64,000 bases of DNA from Pedobacter sp. GTDB taxonomy: Bacteria > Bacteroidota > Bacteroidia > Sphingobacteriales > Sphingobacteriaceae. Below are positions 27,225 to 36,783 of the stretch, piece by piece. The stretch lies in contig NZ_JAVHXT010000017.1 of assembly GCF_031119335.1 (NCBI RefSeq), positions 1 to 64,000 of the forward strand. The letters are read 5' to 3'. Every line of letters begins with the position of its first letter. Positions within the stretch are counted from its first letter, which is position 1. The translations under genes and the position numbers were made by a program. A model generated the notes under the pieces. The model saw nothing but the letters and a program-made list of their open reading frames with translations. It was not told where the DNA came from and ran no database searches.

Positions 27225-29339
27225 TTACTTTGCAAAAAACACCGTCATCTTAGTACTATTCTCATCACTTACTATCTGCAATGATGCATCAATCTTCTGT
27301 AATAACTCCTTCACAATCACCAAACCATAACCAGACGATTTACTTTGCACATGGGTTTCGTTCATCAATGCGTTAATTTTCTCTTCAGAAATTACATCCC
27401 CTTTGTTTGCCACTGTAATAAACGACTGATTTTTCTCATTCACCCCCGTGCTTAAATCAATTGCTGTACTTTCATAAGCGTGGTTGATGGCATTCTGAAT
27501 TAAATTCCGTAGTACAATGGTTAACAGATTTTCATCGCTCTGCAAACTTTGAACACCAAGGTTGGCAATGTTAATCTCTAAATTTTTAGCATCCGCTTGA
27601 TTTTGCATCAATAGCTTTGCTTCGCTAAACAAACCTTCCACATCAATTTGGTTCTCCATCAATTCAAAATGTTCCATCTGGCTCTTAGACCAAATCAACA
27701 AATCTTCCATGGTAGCTAGCAATTGCCTTGAAGACTGCATTAATTTCTGCTGATGTTGCTGTTTATTTTCTTCCGAAAAAGCATTTGGGTTGGCCTGCTG
27801 TAATTTCAAAAATGTAAAAAGCTGGCTCACTGGACTTCGTAAATCGTGAGAAATGATACTGAACAACTTAGTCTTCGTCTGATTGGCATTACTCAACTCC
27901 TCGTTTAAAGCATCTAACTGCGCATTTTTAAAAGCCAACAGCAAATTAGCTTTCTGTTTAGTTCTGTAGCTATATAAAATTGCCGCTAAAACAAGTAACA
28001 ACAATACAGCTCCACCAATTAACAAAGCTCGTGTAGTTTTCTCTTGCCGCAATTGCAAATCCTTAATATCATTTTCTTTATTTAATGCTCCAATTTTTTG
28101 TTCTTTAAATTGATTTTGAAATTTAGCTTCCATTTCTGCCAAATTCAAAGATATTTTGCTTTGGTTCAAACTATCCGACAGCGAAACATATTGGTTAAAG
28201 TGGGTTTGTGCCGATTGCTGATTTCCTGATAAGATTTCTACAGCTGTAAGCGACTTCAATAAATCTACATATTGCTCTTTATTATAGGTTCGAGAACCAT
28301 TTTCTGCCAATTTATAATACTTAATGGCCGAAGGATAATTTTTTAACGCTTTGTAATAATCGCCATAAGTAGCATTTACAGACGATGTAAGGATTTCCTT
28401 ATTATCTTTCTTTGCTTGTACATCTGCTTTGTCTATATATTTTTTCGCCTGTGCAAAATTGCCAGCCTTCATTTCCAGCGCCGCTATCTCCAAGCTAGAA
28501 GACACCATCTCCGACCAATTGCCCTGCCCTTCTCCTGCAGTAGCATGTAACAGTTGATAGTATTTTAGCGCCTCTGCTCTATTATTTAGCTGCACATAAC
28601 TGCGTACAAATTTTCCGTAAGCGCTAATGTCAATAATCTTAGACAAGCCTAGGTATGGTTTTGCTTCGTTTAAATACTCAATGGCTTTTTTGGGCTGCTT
28701 CATGTAAATATAAACCTCGGCAACTACCGATAACATCACAGCGTAATCTAGCTTTTGCTTTACAATTTTAGTAGTATCTGCAATAGGTTTATGCAACTCT
28801 ACCGCCTTTAAAAAATTGCTTAGCGCTATACTATAATAAAATTTTTGCTGTTGATTGTAAATACCTAAATTGTAGTAAATGTGCGATTTGGTTTTTAGCG
28901 TATCGTTACTTTCTACAAAGTATTTTAGTTTTACCGCAGCAGCATCTGCTTTAGTTTGCAAACCCAAATAATGATACAAAACCACCAAATGTCCTAGCGG
29001 TTTTAGACTTTTCTCTAATAGTTTTGCATCTTGTGCATCATCAAATGCTTGCTCAAAATGTAGCTGTGTATTTTTAAAGTCTTGCTTGTAATAGTAGCCA
29101 GTACCAATAGCCATGTTAAAAGCAAACCTAAATTCGTGGTCGCTAGGTTTAGTCATTTTTAAACCAATATTCCCTTCCTTAATTAATGCTTCTAAAGTTT
29201 CTGGCTTACCACTAAACGTAGCCATAATCTCATCGCATTTCTTTTGTTGCTTTTTTAATTTATCGGTATGCTCATTACCCTGTGCAAAAGCCAAACTAGT
29301 TAAGCAAACTAGCAATAATGTAAGTAGATAATTCTTCAT
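27225..29339 (-). CDS. TPR-containing sensor histidine kinase
   Basis: This is a 704-residue membrane-anchored sensor kinase. A signal peptide ends in SLAFAQ at residue 20. TPR-like repeats (about 70-390) form the periplasmic sensor. One transmembrane helix is at about 438-457. A coiled coil leads to the HisKA helix with phospho-acceptor His498 (FSIISHDLRSP). The ATPase domain has N-box NLIQNAINHAY (612-622, Asn616) and SSGYGL at 668-673. The usual DxGxG box is changed to NKGD (645-648), so ATP binding may be weaker. The LytTR regulator gene ends 5 bases upstream, making this a cognate pair. TPR-sensor kinases paired with LytTR regulators are common in Bacteroidota. The signal is unknown. Confidence 0.9.
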   Translation of the reverse strand: MKNYLLTLLLVCLTSLAFAQGNEHTDKLKKQQKKCDEIMATFSGKPETLEALIKEGNIGLKMTKPSDHEFRFAFNMAIGTGYYYKQDFKNTQLHFEQAFDDAQDAKLLEKSLKPLGHLVVLYHYLGLQTKADAAAVKLKYFVESNDTLKTKSHIYYNLGIYNQQQKFYYSIALSNFLKAVELHKPIADTTKIVKQKLDYAVMLSVVAEVYIYMKQPKKAIEYLNEAKPYLGLSKIIDISAYGKFVRSYVQLNNRAEALKYYQLLHATAGEGQGNWSEMVSSSLEIAALEMKAGNFAQAKKYIDKADVQAKKDNKEILTSSVNATYGDYYKALKNYPSAIKYYKLAENGSRTYNKEQYVDLLKSLTAVEILSGNQQSAQTHFNQYVSLSDSLNQSKISLNLAEMEAKFQNQFKEQKIGALNKENDIKDLQLRQEKTTRALLIGGAVLLLLVLAAILYSYRTKQKANLLLAFKNAQLDALNEELSNANQTKTKLFSIISHDLRSPVSQLFTFLKLQQANPNAFSEENKQQHQQKLMQSSRQLLATMEDLLIWSKSQMEHFELMENQIDVEGLFSEAKLLMQNQADAKNLEINIANLGVQSLQSDENLLTIVLRNLIQNAINHAYESTAIDLSTGVNEKNQSFITVANKGDVISEEKINALMNETHVQSKSSGYGLVIVKELLQKIDASLQIVSDENSTKMTVFFAK

Positions 29340-29344
29340 CTTGT

Positions 29345-30058
29345 TTATTTAAAGACTTGCTTGGTTTCTTTTAAATAGGTTTTACCGATGGGCAAAATAA
29401 TCCCATTAGTTAAGGTAAGTGTTTTGGTGCCATAGCCCGCAATACCGCTGGTTGGCACTACATAGCTTCGATGTATTCGCTTAAATTTCCCTTCGGGCAA
29501 CAGTTCCAAAAAACTTCCCAAAGTGGTTAGCGTTAGGTGGTCTTTTTTATCGGTTACAATTTTGGTGTAATCTCCGTACGCTTCCAAATAAATCACTTCG
29601 TTAGCGTTTAAATACATCATGTTATGTCCCTCTTTAAAAATGATTTTTTCGTTTTCAAAAAGCACATCGTAAGCACTTGCCTTGTCTTTCAATTGCGCAA
29701 AATCATAAATACGTTTTACGGTATGCTCAAACCTGACGGTTTCCAAGGGCTTCAGAATAAAATCGAACACATTTAACTTAAAACCCTCTAGTGCATATTC
29801 TGGATGTGAAGAAATAATAACGTTAATGCTATTCAAATCAGCGATACGCCTCACAAAATCTAGCCCGCTAAGCTCTGGCATATCAATATCCAGAAAAAGT
29901 ACATCTGGCTTAGTGGTTTGCATTGCCGATAATGCTTCTATAGGGTTGCCAAAGCTGCCTATTAGTTGTAGGTTCCGAAATAGATTGACTTCTGCCTCTA
30001 CCGCCATTCGGTCAAGGTCGTCATCGTCTATAATAATGCAGTTTAACTTCTCTTTCAT
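29345..30058 (-). CDS. LytTR-family response regulator
   Basis: This 237-residue two-component regulator has a receiver domain at 1-120 with acidic residues DDDD (11-14), phospho-acceptor Asp57 (LFLDIDMP), switch Ser83/84 and Lys103 (LKPLE). A LytTR DNA-binding domain follows at about 140-237 (MYLNANEVIYLEAYGDYTKI, FKRIHRSYVVP). It is the first gene of the minus-strand set and is translated 5 bases before the kinase gene. LytTR proteins bind direct repeats with about 10-base spacing. I did not find a convincing pair in the short upstream region shared with the divergent gene at 30169. Confidence 0.93.
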   Translation of the reverse strand: MKEKLNCIIIDDDDLDRMAVEAEVNLFRNLQLIGSFGNPIEALSAMQTTKPDVLFLDIDMPELSGLDFVRRIADLNSINVIISSHPEYALEGFKLNVFDFILKPLETVRFEHTVKRIYDFAQLKDKASAYDVLFENEKIIFKEGHNMMYLNANEVIYLEAYGDYTKIVTDKKDHLTLTTLGSFLELLPEGKFKRIHRSYVVPTSGIAGYGTKTLTLTNGIILPIGKTYLKETKQVFK

Positions 30059-30168
30059 AGGTATTTGGTTTCTTGATATTAAAGATACAGAAAAGACAAC
30101 AAAAAAGTTACCTACGAAATTTTCGTAAAAAATTCTTTTAAAAACTAATATATTAGTTAACTTAGAAT

Positions 30169-31395
30169 ATGAGATTAATTTTCCCTTTATTCTTTTTTCT
30201 AATCTTTTCTTTTTTTGTGACTTTTGCGCAAGGAAATTTTACCCTTAGCGGTACCGTACGCGACGATAAAGAAACTATTCCTGGAGCTGCAGTTTATTTA
30301 AGTGGCACTAAAATTTCAACCATCACCAATAGCGAAGGAAAATTCTCTCTACCCAAATTACCAGCAGGCAGTTACGACGTACTAATCCAAGTAGTTGGTT
30401 ATTTACCTTTTTCCAGAAGCATTATTATTAACGATAAAAACATCCACATAGATGCTACGCTAAAAGCCAACACAGTATTATTAAATGAGGTAGTAATTAA
30501 GCCAGATCCTAACCGCTTGCATTACCTTAACGTTTTTAAAGATTTCTTTATCGGCAGAACACCGAATGCAAAAGAGTGTAAAATACTAAATAGCGATGTG
30601 CTAATTATCGATTATGATAAACAAGGCAGAAAACTTACTGTTAGTAGCAACGAATTCTTAATTATAGAAAACAAGGCTTTAGGCTACCGAATTAAGTACC
30701 TATTGCAAAACTTCGAGTACGATTACACCACCCGTATTGTTTATTTTGCTGGCTTTCCGTTCTTCGAAGAAATGAAAGGCTCCAAATCTAAAATAAACAG
30801 ATGGAACAAAAAGCGAAATATGGCTTATTACGGTTCATCGCAGCACTTTTATCAATCGCTGTACAACAATAAAATTGATGAAGAAGGTTTCGTGATCCAT
30901 AAATTAGCTACCATTGGTAATAAAAACAGACAGCCAGACAGTGTCATCAGTGCAAATATCAGGAAGCTAACAATAGGTCCAAAGGCTATTAACGCACTCA
31001 CCTTTAACAAAGACGATTCGTTAAATTATTGGTTAAAAGAACGCGGTAAACCTAAAAGTATGGCCGTTTTAAATAAGGCTAAAGTACTTACAGATACGCT
31101 GGTGAAAATCTACAACCAAGATCTAAAAAGTCTTAACTACACCGACGAGCTTTTTGTGATGTATACCAAAGAAAAAGAAGACGAAGAATACGGAAAAATG
31201 GGTTTTCAGGTAAGTCGTTCGCCAGATATGGGAAATTATCAAGTGTCGTTAATCAATTTGGTGGCACCGCCAATATTATTCTATAAAAATGGGAGCATTG
31301 CCAACCCTCGAAGTTTCTTGTATAAGGGTTATTGGGCTTATGAAAAAATGGCAGATGCTGTACCAATAGAGTTTAAGCCTATAGCTGTAAAATAG
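30169..31395 (+). CDS. Carboxypeptidase-regulatory-like domain protein
   Basis: This 408-residue exported protein has a very hydrophobic signal peptide (FPLFFFLIFSFFVTFAQ). Residues about 22-110 form a carboxypeptidase-regulatory-like domain (LSGTVRDDKETIPGAAVYL, SEGKFSLPKLPAGSYDVLIQ, LNEVVIKPDPN), as found before TonB receptors. The remaining 300 residues do not look like a barrel and have no motif I recognise. Proteins with this layout are abundant in Bacteroidota and of unknown role. It is transcribed divergently from the LytTR gene, 110 bases away, so the two may share a control region. Confidence 0.75.
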   Translation: MRLIFPLFFFLIFSFFVTFAQGNFTLSGTVRDDKETIPGAAVYLSGTKISTITNSEGKFSLPKLPAGSYDVLIQVVGYLPFSRSIIINDKNIHIDATLKANTVLLNEVVIKPDPNRLHYLNVFKDFFIGRTPNAKECKILNSDVLIIDYDKQGRKLTVSSNEFLIIENKALGYRIKYLLQNFEYDYTTRIVYFAGFPFFEEMKGSKSKINRWNKKRNMAYYGSSQHFYQSLYNNKIDEEGFVIHKLATIGNKNRQPDSVISANIRKLTIGPKAINALTFNKDDSLNYWLKERGKPKSMAVLNKAKVLTDTLVKIYNQDLKSLNYTDELFVMYTKEKEDEEYGKMGFQVSRSPDMGNYQVSLINLVAPPILFYKNGSIANPRSFLYKGYWAYEKMADAVPIEFKPIAVK

Positions 31396-31432
31396 TTTTT
31401 GTAAAGCATTTCCATCTCATTTCGGTCAACTC

Positions 31433-31489
31433 AGCCCCGCTTTGTGCTGCAATTCCCGATAAAATCGGGATCCGCTGCAATCGGGTTTA
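31433..31489 (+). repeat. Interchangeable-core repeat, short copy
   Basis: The ends read AGCCCCGCTTTGTGCTGCAA and CCGCTGCAATCGGGTTTA. The core is the small hairpin TCCCGAT-AAA-ATCGGGA. It is the minimal form of the repeat seen at 36423, 42510, 42675, 54591, 54814 and 58888. Confidence 0.65.
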
Positions 31490-31603
31490 TCATACAAACC
31501 ATCTACAACTATTTAAGTTTGCTCCATCCAAAAGCCGTATATTTTCATAAAGAACCAGTAAAAAATCATCTTAAAATACTAATATTTTTAGTAATTTCAT
31601 CTT

Positions 31604-32674
31604 ATGAAAACAGATGAAGAAGGAAATGTTTATTTAAATGGCAGAGGTGCACAGCTTAATACAAGCAACAAATTTTTAAAAAACTCACTGAGCCAAGAAC
31701 ACATTGAGGGCATAGATGATTGGGAAATTTCAAACGAAAAAACATCCTTCATTTACAGCTCTGCAAAAAGCATCGTTAACAAAGTTGAAAGCCCAGATGT
31801 GGGCATGATGTATTCGCTTAACCCTTACCAAGGTTGCGAACATGGCTGTATTTACTGTTATGCTCGTAACTCTCATGAGTATTGGGGCTTTAGTGCTGGT
31901 TTAGATTTCGAACGCAAAATCATCGTAAAACAAGATGCACCCGAGCTCTTCAAAAAATTCATCGAAAAAAAAGGCTGGCCAGCTTACCCCATCAGCCTTT
32001 CGGGAAATACAGATTGTTATCAGCCCTGCGAAAGAAAATATAAACTGACTAGGCAGATGTTAGAAATTGCTTTAGCATACAAGCAACCTATTTCTTTAAT
32101 CACTAAAAATTCGCTTATCCTTAGAGATTTAGACATTCTACAAGAAATGGCAAAGTATAAACTAGTTTTCGCTTTTGTTTCTATCACTAGTTTAAATGAG
32201 GATTTAAGGCAAAAACTAGAACCCAGGACCACAACGGCCAAACAGCGCTTAAAAGTAATTGAACAATTGAGTTTAGCAGACGTGCCAATGGGTGTAATGG
32301 CAGCACCAATGATACCCAGCTTAAACGACTACGAAATACCAGCAATTTTAAAAGCAAGTGCCAATGCGGGAGCTATTTCTGCTGGTTATACAGTAGTGAG
32401 GTTAAATGGGGTTATCCATCAAATATTTGAAGATTGGCTCAGAAAAAATTTTCCCGATAGGTTTGATAAAGTGTGGCACCAAATACAAGATTGCCACGGT
32501 GGAAATGTAAACGATAGTAGGTTTGGAACTAGAATGCGTGGCGAAGGGAATTTCTCTGAAATGATTAATACTACTTTTAAATTGCATTGCAGGTTAAACA
32601 ATTTAAACATCAAAAAAATTGAGCTTAACAGTTCTTTATTTAAAAAACCGCAAGCTCAATTAAATCTGTTTTGA
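31604..32674 (+). CDS. PA0069-family radical SAM protein
   Basis: This 356-residue radical SAM enzyme has the cluster-binding motif CEHGCIYC at Cys78, Cys82 and Cys85, preceded by YSLNPYQG and followed by YARNSHEYWGFSAGLDFE, the signature of the PA0069/Rv2578c family (spore-photoproduct-lyase-like). The middle includes ISLSGNTDCYQPCERKYKLT and GVMAAPMIPSLND. The substrate is unknown in the family. The length is normal. The start ATG at 31604 is the first in frame after the repeat at 31433-31489. It is a single-gene unit. Confidence 0.92.
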   Translation: MKTDEEGNVYLNGRGAQLNTSNKFLKNSLSQEHIEGIDDWEISNEKTSFIYSSAKSIVNKVESPDVGMMYSLNPYQGCEHGCIYCYARNSHEYWGFSAGLDFERKIIVKQDAPELFKKFIEKKGWPAYPISLSGNTDCYQPCERKYKLTRQMLEIALAYKQPISLITKNSLILRDLDILQEMAKYKLVFAFVSITSLNEDLRQKLEPRTTTAKQRLKVIEQLSLADVPMGVMAAPMIPSLNDYEIPAILKASANAGAISAGYTVVRLNGVIHQIFEDWLRKNFPDRFDKVWHQIQDCHGGNVNDSRFGTRMRGEGNFSEMINTTFKLHCRLNNLNIKKIELNSSLFKKPQAQLNLF

Positions 32675-32980
32675 TTGCGCACAAATCTCTAATTATTAAT
32701 TCGTTGGGTAACGGCTAATTCATAATGCGTTTTTCATTTGGTAGATATAGGGTCTGGTAGATTTCGATTGCTTTTAACCAATCGGGCTACAAATGTAAAT
32801 GCTAAATAATTAGCTCTGAAAACAATCTTAACACAAACGTTTGCAGCAAAATCAATTTATCTACTTTTTTAGACCATCCAACGCTAAAACACTCACAACC
32901 AGCCTGTACACCAAACAAATAAAGAATATTAAACTTTTAAAAAGCACTCATTTCACACGTTTGCATGAAAATAAATTACC
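32675..32980. other. Intergenic region between radical SAM and RlpA-like genes
   Basis: Convergent gap of 306 bases, AT-rich. I see no gene and no convincing terminator or repeat. Confidence 0.4.
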
Positions 32981-33334
32981 CTATTTTTTCTTCTTATACT
33001 CAATTTTTACATTGCCCACACCTTGATTAATCATATCAATTTTACGAGCGGATTTTTTAGATAAGTCTATTATTCTACCTGCTACGTGAGGCCCACGGTC
33101 TTGAATTACGACTTTGGTACTTTTTCCGTTTGATAAATTTGTTACTTTAACTTTTGTACCGAAAGGCAGCGTTTTGTGTGCAGCAATTTTTTTAGAATTT
33201 CTAAACGTAACGCCGCTTGCCGTTTTCTTACCATTAAATTTATCTGCATAATAAGAAGCTTTACCTGTTTGGCTAACCTTTGGGCTGCAAGCGAGCAACA
33301 AAGTCACTGCAAAAAGTAGTATCAATATTCTCAT
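32981..33334 (-). CDS. RlpA-like double-psi beta-barrel lipoprotein
   Basis: This small lipoprotein of 117 residues has lipobox LLAC (Cys16). The double-psi beta-barrel domain of the RlpA type shows GKASYYADKFNGKKTASG (24-41), AAHKTLPFGTKVKVTNL (51-67) and VVIQDRGP (75-82). RlpA of Pseudomonas aeruginosa is a septal lytic transglycosylase that cuts stemless glycan strands. Here the His (53) and the Asp of DRGP (79) are kept, but the Glu and Asp of the TAxGExxD segment are Val42 and Arg45. Activity may therefore be lost or altered. There is no SPOR domain, so division-site targeting is not evident. Confidence 0.85.
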   Translation of the reverse strand: MRILILLFAVTLLLACSPKVSQTGKASYYADKFNGKKTASGVTFRNSKKIAAHKTLPFGTKVKVTNLSNGKSTKVVIQDRGPHVAGRIIDLSKKSARKIDMINQGVGNVKIEYKKKK

Positions 33335-33373
33335 GTTATTTAAATATTAGTTATGCTAACTGACCCTGAAATA

Positions 33374-33412
33374 AATTTGCTTCGCCGCTATTGCATGGTC
33401 AGGATGACGGTG
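33374..33412. repeat. TTGCTTCGCcGCTATTGCATGGTCAG repeat, copy 1
   Basis: ATTTGCTTCGCCGCTATTGC followed by ATGGTCAGGATGACGGTGA recurs with few changes at 53885-53922. The flanks (TGACCCTGAAATAAATT and AATTTATTTTACTG.. GGTCAG) suggest a larger degenerate inverted repeat over 33361-33476. Confidence 0.6.
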
Positions 33413-33499
33413 AAGTGCGGTTCGTGCTGAATTTATTTTACTGCGTAGCTTTCCGCTTCGCTACAGGTCAGCATCAGTTGGTAAGGTTTTTTTAATAAA

Positions 33500-33530
33500 A
33501 TAAAAAAGTCCCGAAATTAATTCGGGACTA
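33500..33530 (-). terminator. Terminator of clpC
   Basis: On the minus strand AGTCCCGAA, a 5-base loop and TTCGGGACT are followed by a T run, directly after the clpC stop. Confidence 0.85.
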
Positions 33531-33539
33531 TATTCAGTT

Positions 33540-36074
33540 TTAAGCTCCTTCTTCTTTTTTCTTCTTCTTGCTACTGCCCTTAGATGAAATTACAATTTCT
33601 TCTTTTTCCTTATCATAGTTCACTTCAAGCGTATCGCCTTCGTTTACTTCGCCTTTTAAAATTTCCTCTGCAATTGGGTCTTCTAAGTATTTTTGAATAG
33701 CACGTTTCAACGGACGTGCACCAAAAGCACTATCAAAACCTTTCTCTGCAATGAAATCTTTCGCTTCATTAGTCAACTTAATTTCATATCCTAATGAAAG
33801 TACTCTGCCGAACAATCCTCTCAATTCGATATCAATGATTTTGAAGATTTCTTCTTTTCCAAGTGAGTTGAACACAACCACATCATCAATTCTATTTAAA
33901 AACTCTGGAGCAAAAGCACGTTTCAAAGCGTTTTCAATTACACCTCTACTGTGCGCTTCTGTCTGACTTGTTTTAGCAGTAGTTGAGAAACCTACACCTG
34001 CACCAAAGTCTTTCAACTGACGTGCGCCAATGTTAGAAGTCATGATGATAATGGTATTTCTGAAATCAACTTTTCTACCTAAACTGTCGGTTAGCTGACC
34101 TTCATCCAACACTTGCAACAAGATATTGAATACATCTGGGTGTGCTTTCTCTATTTCATCTAACAACACCACCGAATAAGGTTTACGGCGAACTTTTTCA
34201 GTTAACTGACCACCTTCTTCATAACCAACATATCCTGGAGGCGCTCCTACCAAACGAGAAACGGCAAATTTCTCCATGTATTCACTCATGTCAATCTGTA
34301 TGAGCGAGTCTTCCGCATCGAACATGAAACGAGCCAATTCTTTAGCCAACTCCGTTTTACCAACACCAGTTGGACCTAAGAAAATGAACGAACCAATTGG
34401 CTTTTTAGGGTCTTTTAATCCTGCTCGGGTACGTTGAATAGCTTTGGTTAATTTCTTAATTGCATCATCCTGACCAATAATTTTATCCGCAATCGTATCG
34501 TACATGTTTAATAGCTTAGTGCTATCAGTTTGTCCAACACGTTGTAGTGGAATACCAGTCATCATAGAAACCACTTCTGCTACGTTATCTTCAGAAACTT
34601 CGTAACGTTTAGTCTTAGTTTCTGCTTCCCATTCAGCCTTAGCCTTATCTAATTCTTCAAGCAAGTTTTTCTCCGTATCACGTAGTTTAGCAGCCTCTTC
34701 ATATTTTTGGCTTTTTACTACACGGTTTTTCTCTACCTTAATATCTTCTATTTTAGCTTCAATAGCAATGATATTATCTGGAACGTGAATATTGGTCAAG
34801 TGAACTCTCGAACCAGCTTCATCCAAAGCATCAATCGCTTTATCAGGTAAAAATCTATCGGTAATATATCTAGATGTTAAAGCCACACAAGCATTAATTG
34901 CTGCTTCGGTATAAGTTACACCGTGGTGGTCTTCGTACTTCTCTTTAATACGATTTAAAATCTCTATCGTTTCATCTGGAGAAGCAGGCTCAATCATCAC
35001 TTTTTGAAAACGACGGTCTAGAGCACCATCTTTCTCAATGTACTGACGATATTCATCTAACGTTGTAGCACCAATACATTGTATTTCGCCTCTGGCCAAT
35101 GCCGGTTTAAACATGTTCGAAGCATCTAACGAGCCCGAAGCACCACCTGCACCTACAATAGTGTGAATTTCATCGATGAACAAAATCACATCCGTAGATT
35201 TCTCTAGCTCGTTCATTACGGCTTTCATACGCTCCTCAAACTGGCCACGGTATTTTGTACCAGCCACTAAAGACGCCAAATCTAACGTAACTACACGCTT
35301 GCCGAACAATACTCTAGATACCTTGCGTTGTACAATGCGCAATGCCAAACCTTCGGCAATGGCACTTTTACCCACACCAGGCTCACCAATTAAAATCGGG
35401 TTGTTTTTCTTTCTACGCGATAAAATTTGCGACACACGCTCAATTTCCTTCTCACGACCAACAATTGGGTCTAATCTTCCCTCTTCTGCAGCACGTGTTA
35501 AATCTCTACCGAAATTATCTAGAACCGGAGTTTTCGATTTAATATCCGAAACTTTTTTAGGAGCAGTAAAGCTTTCTTCTTCTTGGTAATCGTCATCGCC
35601 ACCAGCGGTGCCGCCACCTTGCGCTTCATCCCTAAATCCGTTTTTATTAACCTCTACTTCTTGTTTAAAAATCTCGTAGTTAATACCGTATTGCAATAAA
35701 ATCTGCGATGCAATGTTATCATCATCTCTTAAAATAGACAACAATAAATGCTCCGTACCAATTAAATCGCTCTTAAATATTTTTGCCTCTAAATAGGTAA
35801 TCTTCAAAACCTTTTCGGCCTGTTTGGTTAATGGGATATTGCCCAAATTAACCGTAACGCTCGAAGTGCCTCTTACGGCCTCTTCAATAGAGCGGCGAAG
35901 TTTCAACGTATCAACACTTAACGATTTTAAAATCTTAATTGCCATACCATCTCCTTCGCGAATAAGGCCCAACAACAAGTGCTCAGCTCCTATATAATCG
36001 TGTCCTAACCTCAGGGCTTCTTCCCTGCTGAAAGAAATCACGTCTTTAACTTGTGGTGAAAATTTAGCTTCCAT
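33540..36074 (-). CDS. clpC: ATP-dependent Clp protease ATP-binding subunit ClpC
   Basis: This 844-residue AAA+ unfoldase feeds proteins to the ClpP protease. It has two N-terminal Clp_N repeats (1-145), a first ATPase domain with Walker A GEPGVGKS, Walker B VILFIDEIHT and a UVR-like coiled coil (EEAAKLRDTEKNLLEEL) that marks ClpC rather than ClpA or ClpB. The second ATPase domain has GPTGVGKTELAKELA and VVLLDEIEKAHPDVFN. The product ends in a Lys-rich tail (SSKKKKKEEGA). The start ATG at 36074 gives the usual MEAKFSPQV N-terminus. It is a monocistronic gene with its own terminator. Confidence 0.96.
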   Translation of the reverse strand: MEAKFSPQVKDVISFSREEALRLGHDYIGAEHLLLGLIREGDGMAIKILKSLSVDTLKLRRSIEEAVRGTSSVTVNLGNIPLTKQAEKVLKITYLEAKIFKSDLIGTEHLLLSILRDDDNIASQILLQYGINYEIFKQEVEVNKNGFRDEAQGGGTAGGDDDYQEEESFTAPKKVSDIKSKTPVLDNFGRDLTRAAEEGRLDPIVGREKEIERVSQILSRRKKNNPILIGEPGVGKSAIAEGLALRIVQRKVSRVLFGKRVVTLDLASLVAGTKYRGQFEERMKAVMNELEKSTDVILFIDEIHTIVGAGGASGSLDASNMFKPALARGEIQCIGATTLDEYRQYIEKDGALDRRFQKVMIEPASPDETIEILNRIKEKYEDHHGVTYTEAAINACVALTSRYITDRFLPDKAIDALDEAGSRVHLTNIHVPDNIIAIEAKIEDIKVEKNRVVKSQKYEEAAKLRDTEKNLLEELDKAKAEWEAETKTKRYEVSEDNVAEVVSMMTGIPLQRVGQTDSTKLLNMYDTIADKIIGQDDAIKKLTKAIQRTRAGLKDPKKPIGSFIFLGPTGVGKTELAKELARFMFDAEDSLIQIDMSEYMEKFAVSRLVGAPPGYVGYEEGGQLTEKVRRKPYSVVLLDEIEKAHPDVFNILLQVLDEGQLTDSLGRKVDFRNTIIIMTSNIGARQLKDFGAGVGFSTTAKTSQTEAHSRGVIENALKRAFAPEFLNRIDDVVVFNSLGKEEIFKIIDIELRGLFGRVLSLGYEIKLTNEAKDFIAEKGFDSAFGARPLKRAIQKYLEDPIAEEILKGEVNEGDTLEVNYDKEKEEIVISSKGSSKKKKKEEGA

Positions 36075-36422
36075 AATCTGTATGTTATCGGGGACGACAC
36101 TAAACTATAAATTTGTTTTATAAATACGGCGTCTCGATTTTTATATTTTATCAACAATTACGCCATATTGGTGGATTACGCTACTTTATCGCTTCATCTA
36201 TAACAGCCTTTTCCTATAAATATGTTTTAACCGATGCATTTGTTACGCTATTTAAATAAGATTTTTACAATAAAATATACGAGAGCACTCCGATTGTCGG
36301 TTTTTTGTAAGCTTTATAACGCCTTAAATTACTGACAAAAGTTACAAAATCTAGTCTATAAGTAGAATTTTTGGCAGTTGAATTTTAATTTGAAAAGCAA
36401 AAATTGGGATGCTGTTAATGTT
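36075..36422. other. Upstream region of clpC
   Basis: AT-rich, no gene seen. The clpC promoter should lie here, but I find no clear TAnnTTTG element or CtsR/HrcA-like dyad. Confidence 0.4.
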
Positions 36423-36577
36423 AGTCCCGCTTTCCGTTGTAATCTTTTTGAATTCTGACGGCGTCATTTCGAACGCATGTGAGAAATCTTATGGCTAAAT
36501 GCTACTATCTAACAGATTTCTCTTCGTACCTCATCGAAATGACGCAACAAAAAGTATTTCCACTTCAATCGGGTTTA
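36423..36577 (+). repeat. Interchangeable-core repeat with a GTCATTTCGAA core
   Basis: The outer arms are AGTCCCGCTTTCCGTTGTAA..CTTTTTG (36423-36450) and CAAAAAGTATTTCC..CAATCGGGTTTA (36548-36577). Between them sits a second inverted repeat: CGTCATTTCGAACGCATGTG with AGAAATCT (36462-36489) and its partner AGATTTCT..CATCGAAATGACG (36514-36544). The copy at 54591-54745 has the same outer and inner parts. Confidence 0.75.
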
Positions 36578-36783
36578 GATAACAAAAGCCTGTACAGGTA
36601 AATTGTTAATCTTTCTATCCTTTTGCTTATTAAGATTGACACGTTTAGTTTTGTTTGCACTAAAATCCTAGGCAAACCAAACTTAGCGTTCTTTGCGAAA
36701 TTCCTTAAAATCTTTGCGTTAAAATTAACCGCAAAGTTTTGGAAGTTCTCGCAAAGCTGCGCAAAGAAATATTACATCAATGA
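36578..36783. repeat. CTTTGCG repeat-rich intergenic fragment
   Basis: Several short direct and inverted copies of GCAAAG/CTTTGCG words lie around 36694-36770 (for example TTCTTTGCGAAATTCC, AATCTTTGCGTTAAAA, CGCAAAGCTGCGCAAAG). Related wording (TTTGTGTTCTTTGTGCCC) is at 46018-46055. No gene. Confidence 0.45.
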
